Positions 34,402-44,436 are shown, counted from the stretch's first letter. The stretch: DNA of 64,000 nucleotides from Octadecabacter temperatus (GCF_001187845.1 NZ_CP012160.1:2843501-2907500); one strand, 5' to 3'. The notes: a model not told the origin generated them from the sequence alone. Numbers and translations: made by a program.

Positions 34402-34824
34402 AGCGTCTTCGTCTTCATCCTTTGATGCGACCCAATCGGCACCATCAGAAGTGACTTCTTTCTTCCAAAATGGCGCGCGTGATTTGAGGTAGTCCATCAA
34501 AAATTCCGCCGCCTCAAACGCATCCTTGCGGTGCTTTGACGCCGTCGCGACCATCATAATAACTTCGCCGGCCTCAAGTCGCCCAAACCGGTGAATGACC
34601 AAAGCATCGGCAAGTTCCCAACGCTGCATGGCATCAGCACGAATTGCGGCCAGCGCCTTTTCGGTCATTCCCTCATAGTGTTCAATTTCCATGCCGGACA
34701 ATCCGCCCGTCACGTCGCGCACGACACCTGTAAAGCTCACGACGGCACCTGCACCCGCGACGCGATTTGAAAACGCGTTAAGTTCCGCGCCAGCGTCAAA
34801 CACCTCGGACTGAACGCGTATCAT
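34387..34824 (-). CDS. moaE: Molybdopterin synthase catalytic subunit MoaE
   Basis: MoaE with MoaD inserts the dithiolene sulfurs to form molybdopterin. The 145-residue protein has GAVVSFTGVVRD, EIEHYEGMTEKAL-type sequence, HRFGRLEAGEV and SKHRKDAFEAAEFLMDYLKSRAPFWKKE in parts, with the conserved basic residues. Its start overlaps the moaD stop by ATGA, and pgsA-moaD-moaE read as one unit. Confidence 0.95.
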   Translation of the reverse strand: MIRVQSEVFDAGAELNAFSNRVAGAGAVVSFTGVVRDVTGGLSGMEIEHYEGMTEKALAAIRADAMQRWELADALVIHRFGRLEAGEVIMMVATASKHRKDAFEAAEFLMDYLKSRAPFWKKEVTSDGADWVASKDEDEDALSRW

Positions 34825-35066
34825 CCGCCGGTCATCGGTGGGAAAAACGCCACTTCCCGCACGCCTGAAAGGGGCGCATCAAATTCCGCCAACTCTTGGT
34901 CAAGTGCAACGCGCAATGCTGACGTGTCTGCGAATGCAACCTCGTACCGCTCTTCTCGGGCGCGCAATTCAGCGACCAGATCGTTTACCGTCGCGGCAGA
35001 CGTCTCAACCTCCTCGCGCGGGATGCCGACACGTTCACGTACCCATGCAAAATAAAGAACCTGCAT
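34821..35066 (-). CDS. moaD: Molybdopterin synthase sulfur carrier subunit MoaD
   Basis: This is a ubiquitin-like sulfur carrier of 81 residues ending in the required TGG, which is thiocarboxylated. MQVLYFAWVRERVG is a typical N-terminus. AAGGAGGGG lies just before ATG 35066; a longer frame to 35195 lies inside pgsA. The start and the pgsA stop share one base (TGATG). Confidence 0.94.
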   Translation of the reverse strand: MQVLYFAWVRERVGIPREEVETSAATVNDLVAELRAREERYEVAFADTSALRVALDQELAEFDAPLSGVREVAFFPPMTGG

Positions 35067-35728
35067 CACCCCTCCTTTAGAAACGGCATGGCTTTGCGCA
35101 AATAATCCGCGCCTGTGATAACCGTCAGCACCATTGCGATCCACAAAAGTGAGATGCCGATCCACCATGAATAGGTCATGCCGTTCAGCTTCCACATCAC
35201 GCCGCCTTCATCGGGAATTTCGCCCAAGCGGATGCCATCAAAGGTCGCCTGATCCATCCCCTCAATCGACATGTTGAAATAGGTCTCAAACGCGCCTGTT
35301 GAAAACAGAACCGCAATCGCGGTCATCTGCGCTGCCGTTTTCCACTTAGCCAGCGACGTCACCTTCAACGTACCAGCCGTATCCCCGAGAAATTCCCGCA
35401 AGCCAGACACAAACGTCTCCCGAAACATGATCAATGTCGCGGGTATCAGAATCCATGGGTTCATCCCTGAAAAACCACAGATGACCAGTAGGGCAATAAC
35501 CACCATCGCTTTATCTGCAATCGGGTCCAACATCGCGCCAAACTTGGTTTGTTGGTTCCACGCACGTGCAAGATAGCCGTCCACCCAATCCGTCGTCGCG
35601 GCGACAACGAACAGGATCAGCGCAAACCAATCTGCGTAGGGGCGCGAAAAATACAAAAACATGATCGCCACACCTGGTGCGGCCAGCAAACGCAAAAGCG
35701 TCAAGATATTAGGGACATTCCAAACCAT
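35066..35728 (-). CDS. pgsA: CDP-diacylglycerol-glycerol-3-phosphate phosphatidyltransferase
   Basis: This inner-membrane enzyme makes phosphatidylglycerol phosphate. The CDP-alcohol phosphatidyltransferase motif is complete in DWVDGYLARAWNQQTKFG followed by AMLDPIADK. Five to six membrane helices are visible in 220 residues. A loop near residues 150-175 (MSIEGMDQATFDGIRLGEI in part) is longer than in E. coli PgsA. It is followed directly by moaD and moaE, an arrangement common in this order. Confidence 0.94.
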   Translation of the reverse strand: MVWNVPNILTLLRLLAAPGVAIMFLYFSRPYADWFALILFVVAATTDWVDGYLARAWNQQTKFGAMLDPIADKAMVVIALLVICGFSGMNPWILIPATLIMFRETFVSGLREFLGDTAGTLKVTSLAKWKTAAQMTAIAVLFSTGAFETYFNMSIEGMDQATFDGIRLGEIPDEGGVMWKLNGMTYSWWIGISLLWIAMVLTVITGADYLRKAMPFLKEG

Positions 35729-35790
35729 GAACCCTATCTAAGCCCTTTCCAATTCACACACCACACCCCAGCTTCTTTTGTTTCTAAAAC

Positions 35791-35850
35791 CTCGGGAGAG
35801 TCCGAAGGACGGGGGCTGGCCCCCACGGGTCGGATTTGCGAAGCAAATTC
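35791..35850. repeat. Palindromic intergenic element between uvrC and pgsA
   Basis: The gap holds two tight inverted repeats: GGGGGC-TG-GCCCCC (35811-35824) and ATTTGC-GAA-GCAAAT (35834-35848), next to a TCCGAAGGA stretch (35801-35809). It resembles the short GC-rich intergenic palindromes scattered in Roseobacter genomes, which may act as bidirectional RNA hairpins. Only this copy is seen here, so dispersal is from memory, not shown. Confidence 0.5.
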
Positions 35851-35854
35851 GATC

Positions 35855-37720
35855 TCACCCTTTCTCATTGAAATATCCGTAAATTGTCTCGGCCATGTTG
35901 TCCGAAATCCCGTCAACGGCCTTCAAGTCCGCGAGCGCTGCACGACCCACTGCCTTAGCCGACCCAAAATGCTGCAGCAAAGCGCGTTTGCGTTTTGCGC
36001 CAACGCCTTGCACATCATCCAATGGGGTTGCTCCAATCGCTTTGGAGCGTTTCGCACGGTGTGTGCCAATCGCAAATCTATGCGCCTCATCGCGCATCCG
36101 CTGTACGAAATACAAAACCGGATCATTGCGCTGCAATGCAAAGACAGGCTTGCCCGTTCGGTAGAATTCCTCTTTGCCGTGATCACGATCTACGCCTTTA
36201 GCAACACCGACCATCGGCACATCATTCACGCCGAGTTCAGACATGATTTCACGGACAGCGCTGACCTGCCCAGCACCACCATCAATCAACAGCAGCCCAG
36301 GCCATGTGCCGAGTTCGCGGTCAGGGTCCTCTTTCAACAAACGCTTAAAACGCCGTGTCAGAACTTCCTTCATCATTCCGAAGTCATCTCCGGGGGTCAG
36401 GTCATCACCTTTAATGTTGAACTTGCGATATTGGTTTTTGTCGAACCCTTCGGGCCCAGCGACAATCATCGCGCCAACCGCGAACGCCCCTTGAATGTGC
36501 GAGTTATCATAAACCTCAACCCGTTGCGGAACCTCGGGTAAGTCAAACGCATCCTTAAGCCCGCGCAACAAACGCGCCTGTGTTGCTGTTTCCGACATTT
36601 TGCGGCCCAGACTTTCGCGGGCATTGCGTGCAGCATTACTGACCAACTCAGCCTTTTCGCCCCGTTGCGGTACGATCACCTCAACCTTGCGTCCGCCTTT
36701 TTCAGCCAAGGCCTCAACGACCAAATCTTCGTCGTCTAACCCGTGGGACAGCAACAACATGCGCGGCGGGTCGCGATCAGAATAGAACTGGCCAACAAAC
36801 GCCTGCATCACTTCGCTTGCGTCCTCATCACCGGACACGCGTGGGTAATAGTCTTTGTTGCCCCAGTTCTGATTGGCACGGATAAAGAACACCTGAACGC
36901 AGGCTTGCCCACCATCACGGTGCAACGCAATGACGTCGGCCTCGGTCACACCACGTGGGTTGATCCCTTGGGATGTCTGCACTTGCGTCAACGCCTTGAT
37001 ACGGTCGCGCAATGCAGCCGCGCGTTCGAACTCCATCTCCTCGGATGCTGCGTTCATCCGCTCCGCAAGGCTTGCCTGCATCTCGGTAGATTTACCTGAC
37101 AAGAACCGCTCAGCGTCTTTTACAAGCTGTTTGTAATCGCTTGGATCGACCTTACCCACGCAGGGCGCAGAACACCGTTTGATTTGGTACTGTAAGCATG
37201 GCCGCGTACGGCTTTCATAGTCGCTGTCACTGCAGGTTCGCAGCAAAAATGCACGTTGCAACGTGTTGAGTGTACGGTTCACGGCACCGGCCGACGCGAA
37301 AGGACCGTAATAGTTTCCCTTCTTCTTTTTTGCACCGCGATGCTTTTCAATACGCGGGAAATCGTGATCGCCTGAAATCAGAATATTAGGGAACGACTTA
37401 TCGTCACGAAGCAGCACGTTGTACTTTGGTTTCAGCTGCTTGATCAGGTTCTGTTCTAGCAGTAGCGCTTCGGTTTCCGTCTTAGTCGTCAGAAACATCA
37501 TCGTCGCAGTGTGCGAAATCATCGTCGCAATACGCGCGGAATGACCTGCAGGCCGCGCGTAGTTACTGACGCGGTTTTTCAGATTGCGGGCCTTACCAAC
37601 ATAGAGCACCCGACTTTCACTATCGAGCATCCGGTACACCCCCGGAGAGCTGTCCAGCGTGCGCAGATAGCCCTGGATCACATCATGTCCGGTTGGAATG
37701 TCAGTGGTTTCGCTACTCAT
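35855..37720 (-). CDS. uvrC: Excinuclease ABC subunit C
   Basis: UvrC makes both incisions in nucleotide excision repair. The 621-residue protein has the GIY-YIG domain ([30 protein letters not shown] in parts), a cysteine region ([13 protein letters not shown]), the UVR UvrB-binding segment ([18 protein letters not shown]), the RNase H-like C-terminal nuclease ([19 protein letters not shown]) and final helix-hairpin-helices. It is complete. Confidence 0.97.
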   Translation of the reverse strand: MSSETTDIPTGHDVIQGYLRTLDSSPGVYRMLDSESRVLYVGKARNLKNRVSNYARPAGHSARIATMISHTATMMFLTTKTETEALLLEQNLIKQLKPKYNVLLRDDKSFPNILISGDHDFPRIEKHRGAKKKKGNYYGPFASAGAVNRTLNTLQRAFLLRTCSDSDYESRTRPCLQYQIKRCSAPCVGKVDPSDYKQLVKDAERFLSGKSTEMQASLAERMNAASEEMEFERAAALRDRIKALTQVQTSQGINPRGVTEADVIALHRDGGQACVQVFFIRANQNWGNKDYYPRVSGDEDASEVMQAFVGQFYSDRDPPRMLLLSHGLDDEDLVVEALAEKGGRKVEVIVPQRGEKAELVSNAARNARESLGRKMSETATQARLLRGLKDAFDLPEVPQRVEVYDNSHIQGAFAVGAMIVAGPEGFDKNQYRKFNIKGDDLTPGDDFGMMKEVLTRRFKRLLKEDPDRELGTWPGLLLIDGGAGQVSAVREIMSELGVNDVPMVGVAKGVDRDHGKEEFYRTGKPVFALQRNDPVLYFVQRMRDEAHRFAIGTHRAKRSKAIGATPLDDVQGVGAKRKRALLQHFGSAKAVGRAALADLKAVDGISDNMAETIYGYFNEKG

Positions 37721-38019
37721 ATCCCTAACCTATGATTCTCATGTCGCGCTGCAATGACAAAGCACCCCCCGCAAGACAAAACATACCCACGGAATCTGTG
37801 GATAACCTCGTGGGCAATTCTGCCTGAGGTCGATAAATCCTTTGTTTTCTTAACGCTTACCTGGTCTGCCTAATTTTTAGGCACTGCTGTAGGTATTTGA
37901 AAATAAAGGGAATTAATTTTTACATGCGGCAAATACCTGAAAACATTAAAGAAAAGTAACCGTTTTGTGACAACTTCAATCGGCGGTGCACAAGTTGTCG
38001 TGGCGTAAGGCCTAGGCGG
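37721..38019. other. AT-rich gene-free region with DnaA box and inverted repeats
   Basis: No gene is seen in these 299 bases. They contain a perfect DnaA box (37797-37805, TTATCCACA on the minus strand), a hairpin TGCCTAA-TTT-TTAGGCA (37867-37883), a 9-bp inverted repeat AGGTATTTG / CAAATACCT (37891-37899 and 37930-37938) enclosing an AT-rich core, and GACAACTT / AAGTTGTC (37969-37976 and 37992-37999). The last could end the SDR transcript. The uvrC promoter also has to lie here. A replication-linked or regulatory function is speculative. Confidence 0.45.
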
Positions 38020-38790
38020 TCACTCAACCCCAAGAATATCCTGTGTTTTCCAGCCGATATGCTGCCCGCCATCGACACACAACAGTTGCCCTGTGACAGC
38101 CGACGCATCGAGGAAGTAGCCCAGCGCCGCGGTAATATCGGATGTGTTCGCCCCACGTTTCAGAACCGTGTTGCTGCGCTGTCCCTGAAAATGGGCGTCA
38201 GTTTGCCGCGCGCCCTGCAAGGTTGGTCCAGGCCCAATCGCGTTAACCCGCACATGTGGGGCGAGCCCCATTGCTGCAGTTTGCGTGAACGCCCAAAGCC
38301 CCATCTTGGCCAGAGTATAGGTCATGAATTCCGGCGTAAGCTTTCGCACGCGTTGGTCTAACATGTTGATTACCAACGCGCTGGCGATGCTCTCGCCGTT
38401 CTCGTCTATTTCAGCTTGGGGCGCTTGCTTTGCCAAAGCCTGCGTCAACAAAAACGGGGCGCGTAGGTTCGATCCCATGTGTCGATCCCAGCTTTCTTTG
38501 GTCGCGGTCTCAACGGTGTCGTATTCAAAAATCGAGGCGTTATTCACCAACACGCTAATCGGCTGCCCAAGCTTTTGCGCGGCCTCTGGTAGCAGTGCAG
38601 ATGTCTGCGCTTCATCCAACAGATCCGCCTGCACAGCTAAAGAGTTCCCACCGCACGCGGTTGCAACGTCCTCGGCACCCTTGGCGCTTTCGTTGTAGTG
38701 CACTGCCACGTCATAGCCGCGCTGTGCGAGGTAAAGCGCCATCGCCTTACCAAGCCGCGCACCGCCACCTGTGACCAGTGCTGCTGGCAT
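38020..38790 (-). CDS. SDR family oxidoreductase, FolM/pteridine-reductase-like
   Basis: The 256-residue SDR has AALVTGGGARLGKAMA, VLVNNASIFEYD, the YTLAK Tyr/Lys pair and VRVNAIGPGPTLQG. The NNASxF and MLDQRVRKLTPEFMTYTLAKMGLW-type segment (in parts) is characteristic of dihydromonapterin/pteridine reductases (FolM, PTR1). Start 38790 shares one base with the antiporter stop; the longer frame to 38913 is a shadow. The substrate is inferred. Confidence 0.87.
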   Translation of the reverse strand: MPAALVTGGGARLGKAMALYLAQRGYDVAVHYNESAKGAEDVATACGGNSLAVQADLLDEAQTSALLPEAAQKLGQPISVLVNNASIFEYDTVETATKESWDRHMGSNLRAPFLLTQALAKQAPQAEIDENGESIASALVINMLDQRVRKLTPEFMTYTLAKMGLWAFTQTAAMGLAPHVRVNAIGPGPTLQGARQTDAHFQGQRSNTVLKRGANTSDITAALGYFLDASAVTGQLLCVDGGQHIGWKTQDILGVE

Positions 38791-39776
38791 CAGAGCACCA
38801 CGAACAAATAGGTTACGTACAGCGCAGTCAGAACAATGCCCCAAATGCGCGTTAGATCCAGCTTGAAGAAAACAAATGGGATCAACATCAGCGTCGCCCC
38901 CAGCATGATCCATAGATCGCGCTCAAAGAAGATGTCCTTCACCGGGATCGCTCCAACAAGTGAGGCCACACCGATAATACCGAGAAGGTTGAACATATTT
39001 GACCCGATGACGTTACCGATCGCAACGTCCGCTTGCCGACGCAACGCCGCCATTACGGTGGTCGCCAGTTCCGGCAACGACGTGCCAATCGCAACCAGCG
39101 TCAAACCAATTACCGCATCCGAAATGCCATAATCGCGCGCAATGCTGGATGCGCCTTCAACCAAAAGGTTCGCGCCAAGCGGCAGACCAATCAGACCAAG
39201 CACGAGGAAAAGAATGATCTTGGACCACGGAAGGTCAGGATCGGCGCCCTCGAGGTCTTCTAACTCATCCTCAGCGCTGGCTTTGCCTTCTTTACGGTGA
39301 CGTTGTGCAGCCAAAGCCGCTGTGATCAGCATTGCCGCAAGTGCAATCAACAGCACGATACCCGCGATCCAATCAAACACACCACGATACGCCAGTGCGA
39401 TAAACAGCACGGTCCCACCAAGCATCTGCAAATAGCTGTTGCGCGTGTCACATCCGCTTGTGTGCATCACAGCCATCATCGCGGGAATACCCAAAACCAA
39501 CAGAACGTTGGCCGTGTTCGAGCCCACAACATTGCCCAGCGCCAAGTCTGGCACACCATCAACAATCGCCTGGATCGCAATCAACAGTTCAGGCGCAGAA
39601 GTACCAAACGCAACAACTGTCAGCGACACAATCAACGCAGGTACGCCAAGGCGCAGCGACATGTTCACCGCGCCCTTAACAAGGCTATCGCCCGCCAAAA
39701 GAAGAAGGACCAAGCCTACAATCGTGAAAGCCCAGTCCGTTACGGGACCAGCGGGAATAGAAAGCCAATCGAGCAT
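38790..39776 (-). CDS. Calcium/sodium antiporter (CaxA/YrbG family)
   Basis: The 328-residue membrane protein has about ten helices in two homologous halves, each with the alpha-repeat motif: AFGTSAPELLIAIQA and AIGTSLPELATTVMA, each followed by GNVVGSN / GNVIGSN. This is the cation/Ca2+ exchanger family. A charged loop (EGKASAEDELEDLEGADPDL) separates the halves. Start and stop touch the 53-residue gene upstream and the SDR downstream, so these are one transcript. Confidence 0.94.
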   Translation of the reverse strand: MLDWLSIPAGPVTDWAFTIVGLVLLLLAGDSLVKGAVNMSLRLGVPALIVSLTVVAFGTSAPELLIAIQAIVDGVPDLALGNVVGSNTANVLLVLGIPAMMAVMHTSGCDTRNSYLQMLGGTVLFIALAYRGVFDWIAGIVLLIALAAMLITAALAAQRHRKEGKASAEDELEDLEGADPDLPWSKIILFLVLGLIGLPLGANLLVEGASSIARDYGISDAVIGLTLVAIGTSLPELATTVMAALRRQADVAIGNVIGSNMFNLLGIIGVASLVGAIPVKDIFFERDLWIMLGATLMLIPFVFFKLDLTRIWGIVLTALYVTYLFVVL

Positions 39777-39938
39777 TTATTTGCGTTCCTTACAGGTGCA
39801 GGGTTTACCGAAAGTGAACTTCCCGCAGGACCGGCACTTCGCGTCAGTCAGTCGTTTCATACCCGGCACGGTAAGCTTGCCAAACATCGCAAGCACACCC
39901 ATGCCAACCAGAAAGAGTGAGACAATTTTGAATATCAT
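39777..39938 (-). CDS. 53-residue membrane-anchored cysteine protein
   Basis: The ORF encodes one N-terminal membrane helix (IFKIVSLFLVGMGVLAMFG), then a basic tail with CRSCG and PCTC near the end, a CxxC...CxC set that could bind zinc as a small ribbon. It fills the gap between sppA and the antiporter exactly: its stop abuts the antiporter start and its ATG abuts the sppA stop. It is too short for usual ORF cut-offs. The function is unknown. Confidence 0.72.
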   Translation of the reverse strand: MIFKIVSLFLVGMGVLAMFGKLTVPGMKRLTDAKCRSCGKFTFGKPCTCKERK

Positions 39939-40736
39939 TTACAGGCCGAACCGCGCATAGGCTGCGCGTTCCTCAATGCCAGAAACCGCGTCATCCACGA
40001 TTTGCATACCGAAACGCGACAAGAACGGTTTCTTCTGACCGAAACGGCGGAACTTCACTTTGTCGCCAAAGCGGTCCTTCATCGCAGGAACGAGGTGGCC
40101 AACATGGTCAGCCAAGCCAACGTCGATGGATTTCTCACCCACCCAGATGTCGCCCGTGAACAGGTCTTGTTCCGCAAGCTTACCAGCACGTCGCGCGTTT
40201 ACGTGGTCTTTGAAATACACATGCATATCGTCAAGCAGCCCCTTCAGGCGCTTAACGTCTGCCGGCTTTTCGGCCTGAAACGGATCAAGCATGCTTTTGG
40301 ACTTACCGGCTGTATAAACACGCCGCTCGGCACCGATTTTCTCCATCGTGCCGGTCAAACCGAAGCCTGCGGAAATCACACCGATGGAACCAACGATAGA
40401 ACCACGATCAACGTAAATCTCATCCGCCGCCGTTGCGAGCCAGTAGCCGCCCGACGCAGCGACGTCTTCAACGAAGGCAAAAACAGGAATGTCTTTTTCA
40501 TCCGCAAGCCTGCGAATACGCGCCGCAATCAATGAAGATTGCACCGGCGATCCACCCGGAGAGCTGATTTCCAGCGCGACTGCTTTCGGCTTACTGCGAA
40601 ATGCCTTTTCAATAGAATTCGCCAGTCCGCGATCATTCAGCGAACGACCAGACGCGGCAATCGTCCCTTGCAGGCGAACAACAGCCACATGCGGGTCTGA
40701 TTTGAGAAAAGGTATCCAGCGTTTCATGTGGTCCAT
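39939..40736 (-). CDS. sppA: S49 family signal peptide peptidase (SppA)
   Basis: This is a serine protease with a Ser/Lys dyad that degrades leftover signal peptides. The 265-residue form has a single SppA domain (short, as in many bacteria) with SPGGSPVQSSLIAARI, VEDVAASGGYWLATAADEIY carrying the Ser, and the Lys in TAGKSKSMLDPF. No clear N-terminal membrane helix is seen. ATG 40736 and ATG 40727 are both possible. Confidence 0.92.
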   Translation of the reverse strand: MDHMKRWIPFLKSDPHVAVVRLQGTIAASGRSLNDRGLANSIEKAFRSKPKAVALEISSPGGSPVQSSLIAARIRRLADEKDIPVFAFVEDVAASGGYWLATAADEIYVDRGSIVGSIGVISAGFGLTGTMEKIGAERRVYTAGKSKSMLDPFQAEKPADVKRLKGLLDDMHVYFKDHVNARRAGKLAEQDLFTGDIWVGEKSIDVGLADHVGHLVPAMKDRFGDKVKFRRFGQKKPFLSRFGMQIVDDAVSGIEERAAYARFGL

Positions 40737-40771
40737 TTAGGACGCATACCGTTCAGAAACAAGGCCACCCA

Positions 40772-41533
40772 TCATTGGCGAATGCGCCAGCCTGTGCGGA
40801 ATATCCACGCGATGATGCCCAAACAGATGCAGGTGAACACCCCAATCGCAAACAGGCTAAGCCCGATGGGCACATCAGCAGTGCCAAAGAACGACCAACG
40901 GAAACCTGAAATCAGGTAGACCACGGGATTGAACATCGTGATCGTTTGCCAGATCGGCGGCAGCATCGAGACCGAATAAAACGAGCCACCCAGGAAAACC
41001 AATGGCGTGATGATCAGCAGTGGGATCAGCTGTAATTGCTCGAAGTTGCCTGCCCAAATCCCAATGATAAATCCAAGCAAGCTGAATGAAAGACAGGTCA
41101 GCGTTAGGAACGCGATCATGGCAATTGGGTGCTCAATCGTGAAATCAACGAATAGGAATGAGGTGGCGAGGATCACGATGCCGATAAACATCGCCTTAGT
41201 CGCAGCTGCGCCAACGTAGCCAACCGTGATCTCGAAAAAGCTGACCGGGGCGGACAAAAGTTCATAAATCGTGCCAATGAACTTGGGGAAATAGATGCCG
41301 AAGGACGCGTTGCTTGTTGCCTGTGTCATCACTGACAGCATGATGAGCCCAGGCACAATGAACGCGCCGTACCCAACGCCTTCGACGCTTTCAATGCGTG
41401 ATCCGATGGCCGTGCCAAAGACCACAAAATAGAGAGACGTGGAAATAACGGGGCTAATAAAGCTTTGCATCAGCGTGCGAAAGAACCGCGCCATCTCGAA
41501 TACATAGATCGATTTTATAGCTTGGAAGTTCAT
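40772..41533 (-). CDS. ABC-2 type transporter permease
   Basis: The 253-residue protein has six membrane helices in the ABC-2 pattern, with [20 protein letters not shown] (cytoplasmic start) and [30 protein letters not shown] (in parts) near the end. It is coupled to the ATPase by an ATGA overlap. This class exports drugs, polysaccharides or lipids; the substrate is not evident. Confidence 0.93.
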   Translation of the reverse strand: MNFQAIKSIYVFEMARFFRTLMQSFISPVISTSLYFVVFGTAIGSRIESVEGVGYGAFIVPGLIMLSVMTQATSNASFGIYFPKFIGTIYELLSAPVSFFEITVGYVGAAATKAMFIGIVILATSFLFVDFTIEHPIAMIAFLTLTCLSFSLLGFIIGIWAGNFEQLQLIPLLIITPLVFLGGSFYSVSMLPPIWQTITMFNPVVYLISGFRWSFFGTADVPIGLSLFAIGVFTCICLGIIAWIFRTGWRIRQ

Positions 41534-42459
41534 GCCCCGCCCTCCTTTTCGGCCACGAGGGACACGAATATTTCTTCCAAAGACGATTGGCGTGTTTGCA
41601 AGTCTGCCATCTTAAGCCCGGCTTTCTGCAAGTCTGCCAGAAGGCTCGTGATACCCGTACGTTCCGTGCTTGTGTCATAGGAATAGAGCAAACCTTCGCC
41701 CTCAATCGTCAGATCATAGTCCGACAAACCTTTAGGAATTTCCGTAATAGGTTCGGCCAGATCAACCTTCAGCGTCTTCTGCCCCATGCGGGTCATCAGA
41801 TCGGCTTTGTCTTCAACCAAAAGAATCTCGCCTTTGGCAATCACACCAATCCGGTCGGCAATCGCCTCGGCTTCCTCGATGTAGTGCGTGGTGAGGATGA
41901 TCGTGACGCCGTCCTCTTTTAGCTGTGCGACGACGTCCCACATATCTTTACGCAACTCGACATCAACGCCTGCGGTGGGTTCGTCCAAGAACAACACGCG
42001 CGGCTCATGAGCGAGCGCCTTGGCGATTAAAACACGGCGCTTCATGCCGCCCGATAACGTCATGACCTTGGCGTCTTTCTTGTCCCACAAGGATAAGGAT
42101 TTCAGAACTGCCTCAAGATAGGCGTCATTGGGTGCTTTACCGAACAACCCACGCGAAAAGCGTACGGTGTTGATGACCTTCTCAAATGGTTCAAGATTGA
42201 TCTCTTGCGGCACCAATCCAACAAGATTGCGGGCCGCACGAAACGCGGTGACATTATCATGCCCGCCAATGCTGATGGTCCCACTAGTGGCACGCGTAAT
42301 ACCGCAAATGCTTGAGATCAGCGTGGTCTTACCAGCACCGTTCGGCCCAAGCAGCGCAATGATCTCGCCTTGCTTGATATCCAAATCAACGGACTTTAGC
42401 GCCTCAAAGCCACCATCATACGTTTTAGTAAGGCTGCGCACCTCAACGATATTGCTCAT
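41530..42459 (-). CDS. ABC transporter ATP-binding protein
   Basis: The 309-residue protein has Walker [13 protein letters not shown], the signature [15 protein letters not shown], Walker [13 protein letters not shown] and the switch [11 protein letters not shown]-terminal extension of about 80 residues follows the ATPase core, as in DrrA/YadG-type exporters. It pairs with the ABC-2 permease downstream. Confidence 0.94.
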   Translation of the reverse strand: MSNIVEVRSLTKTYDGGFEALKSVDLDIKQGEIIALLGPNGAGKTTLISSICGITRATSGTISIGGHDNVTAFRAARNLVGLVPQEINLEPFEKVINTVRFSRGLFGKAPNDAYLEAVLKSLSLWDKKDAKVMTLSGGMKRRVLIAKALAHEPRVLFLDEPTAGVDVELRKDMWDVVAQLKEDGVTIILTTHYIEEAEAIADRIGVIAKGEILLVEDKADLMTRMGQKTLKVDLAEPITEIPKGLSDYDLTIEGEGLLYSYDTSTERTGITSLLADLQKAGLKMADLQTRQSSLEEIFVSLVAEKEGGA

Positions 42460-42570
42460 GTCATGAATCCTTTGATCGGCACACTAGTATGCAAATTTCA
42501 AAAGGGAAAGTCAGCCAATTCATGACGAGCTTTGAACGGTCAAACCTTCTGGATCTTTAGGGGGCGACAT

Positions 42571-43332
42571 CTAGATCGATCCAGCCTCAACCATAAAGTT
42601 CTGCGCGCTACACATCCCTGCATCATCTGACGCAAGGAACACGGCCATGCGTGCGACATAAATTGGGTCAATCGGATCAGGCAGCACCTGTCGGTCGACC
42701 TGCTTGGCCAAGGCTTCTGGTGTAACCCATAGGTCCTTTTGACGCTCTGTCATGATCCATCCTGGTACAACGGTGTTCACCCGAATGCGGTGCTCTCCCA
42801 AATCACGGGCCATTGTCCGCGTCAGACCATGCACGGCAGACTTTGAGGTCGCGTAGGCTGGAAAACCGCCCCCCGCTTCCCACCAAGAATTGGATCCGAT
42901 GTTAATGATAGACCCTGCCCCTGCCTTAATCATTTCCGGCGCGACCGATTGGATCGCAAAGAACATGTGGCGCAGGTTTGTATGGAACCGTTCATCCCAA
43001 TACTCAGGCGTGACGTCTTTCCAATCATGACGGTCATCACGGGCGGCGTTGTTCACCAAAACCTGTGCCGGGCCGATCTTTTGGACCAACTCGGAAAACG
43101 CACCCTTCAGACCGTCGATGTCGCGTAGATCACAGGTGGCAAAAACAACTTCACCTGCTGTGGCATCTTTTAACGCTTGAGATGCATCAACGTCCAAATC
43201 AACGAAACCTACTTTCGCGCCTTGGGAAGCAAAGCTGCGCACAATGTCGGCGCCAATCCCTGACGCACCACCGGTGACAAAAACGGTCTTACCCTTTAGC
43301 GACGGGTAGTTGGCAAATTGTGGTTGGGTCAT
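42571..43332 (-). CDS. SDR family NAD(P)-dependent oxidoreductase
   Basis: The 253-residue classic SDR has KTVFVTGGASGIGADI, VLVNNAARDDRHDW, the catalytic YATSK and VNTVVPGWIMTERQ. Start 43332 is chosen for GGAG eight bases upstream. It follows coxI with a 120-base gap on the same strand; whether it belongs to the cox transcript is unclear. The substrate (sugar or polyol dehydrogenase-like) is not assigned. Confidence 0.9.
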   Translation of the reverse strand: MTQPQFANYPSLKGKTVFVTGGASGIGADIVRSFASQGAKVGFVDLDVDASQALKDATAGEVVFATCDLRDIDGLKGAFSELVQKIGPAQVLVNNAARDDRHDWKDVTPEYWDERFHTNLRHMFFAIQSVAPEMIKAGAGSIINIGSNSWWEAGGGFPAYATSKSAVHGLTRTMARDLGEHRIRVNTVVPGWIMTERQKDLWVTPEALAKQVDRQVLPDPIDPIYVARMAVFLASDDAGMCSAQNFMVEAGSI

Positions 43333-43452
43333 ACGTATCGCTCCGTTACTCATTCTGCTTCTGGCGAACTGCTAAAGCGCTGGTCAGCTCTTTTAACGTG
43401 CCTTCGAACGCAGGGCCACAGCATGCGACGTTCGTTTCGATCACCCGCTCAA

Positions 43453-44436
43453 TCAACCGTTTCGCTGGACGCCTTCAAATTCCGCCGGCCAAATATCACC
43501 GGCCTGTTGAATCGACGCGGGGCAATTCCCCACAATTTCAGCGAGTGCAGAGATGGCGATGAAGGATGCATTTCGAAGTGATGGGACCAAACCGATGGGG
43601 CCACGTAGTCGGGCCAATTCATCGTCTGAAACACCGATCTGACGAAGCGTTTCGCACCGCATAGCATGGGTTCTGCGGCTACCTAAACTTCCAATAAAAC
43701 TCGCTTTTGTTTGGAGCGCCGCTTTCAGTAAGCTTGGCTCCCAGTCATGGTCGTGGAACAATGTGAGGAAAGCCGAGTGTTCATCTAAGGCATCCATCGC
43801 CGCGACTTTATCTGGCGACGTTAAGTGCACTGGCGGGATCGACGCGAGGTGGTTTACCGCCGCTAAATCTTCAGCTTCGGGAGACAACAGGCAAATATCA
43901 AATCCGGCCGCATGCCCTGCCTTCGCCGCGGCACGAAAAATCGCGCCACGCCCCGCAAGATACAACCGAAACGGCGGCGCGTATGTGAATTGATAGGTCG
44001 GACTTCCTGTCTCTTCACTCCTAAACGCCAGCGTCACGGGGCAACGCCTCTGAAAAGACTGTTTGGCGTTTAAGAGTGCATTCAAATCGGGGTTTGGGTC
44101 GATAAGTACATCAAGCGCACCGCCACAAGGCAGTTTCAAATCAGCATAACGCGACCCGTCACCGTAACGGATCAGGGCCTTCTGGCCTGTTTCAAGCGCG
44201 CCCATTGCATGGTGCTGGATGTCACGATCGATACAGCCGTTCGACAAATAGCCAGTCATCCGATCATCATCGGAAACCAATGCAAGCGACCCGACATCGC
44301 GCGCGGCACCACCTTCGATTCCCACCGAAGTGATCAGAGCGAACCTCCGTCCGCTCTTAATCAACTCCGATGCTTTGGAAACGATATCCGCGGCGTGTTC
44401 AGTGTAGGTTATGCCCTCAGGCGGAAACGTCTGCAT
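43453..44436 (-). CDS. coxI: XdhC/CoxI family protein (CoxI)
   Basis: The 327-residue protein has the XdhC/CoxI layout: N-terminal domain with FALITSVGIEGGAARDVG and GYLSNGCIDRDIQ, then a Rossmann-like half with YLAGRGAIFRAAAKAG and SFIGSLGSRRTH. XdhC proteins bind and sulfurate Mo-cofactor before insertion into xanthine-dehydrogenase family enzymes. Its length matches CoxI rather than CoxF. It overlaps coxG by 20 bases. The assignment rests on the cluster. Confidence 0.88.
   Translation of the reverse strand: MQTFPPEGITYTEHAADIVSKASELIKSGRRFALITSVGIEGGAARDVGSLALVSDDDRMTGYLSNGCIDRDIQHHAMGALETGQKALIRYGDGSRYADLKLPCGGALDVLIDPNPDLNALLNAKQSFQRRCPVTLAFRSEETGSPTYQFTYAPPFRLYLAGRGAIFRAAAKAGHAAGFDICLLSPEAEDLAAVNHLASIPPVHLTSPDKVAAMDALDEHSAFLTLFHDHDWEPSLLKAALQTKASFIGSLGSRRTHAMRCETLRQIGVSDDELARLRGPIGLVPSLRNASFIAISALAEIVGNCPASIQQAGDIWPAEFEGVQRNG

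Noticed and set aside
35549..36541. Long plus-strand ORF of 330 codons
   Set aside because: It is antisense to uvrC and pgsA, both well supported; its translation has no recognisable domain and a composition expected of a shadow frame.
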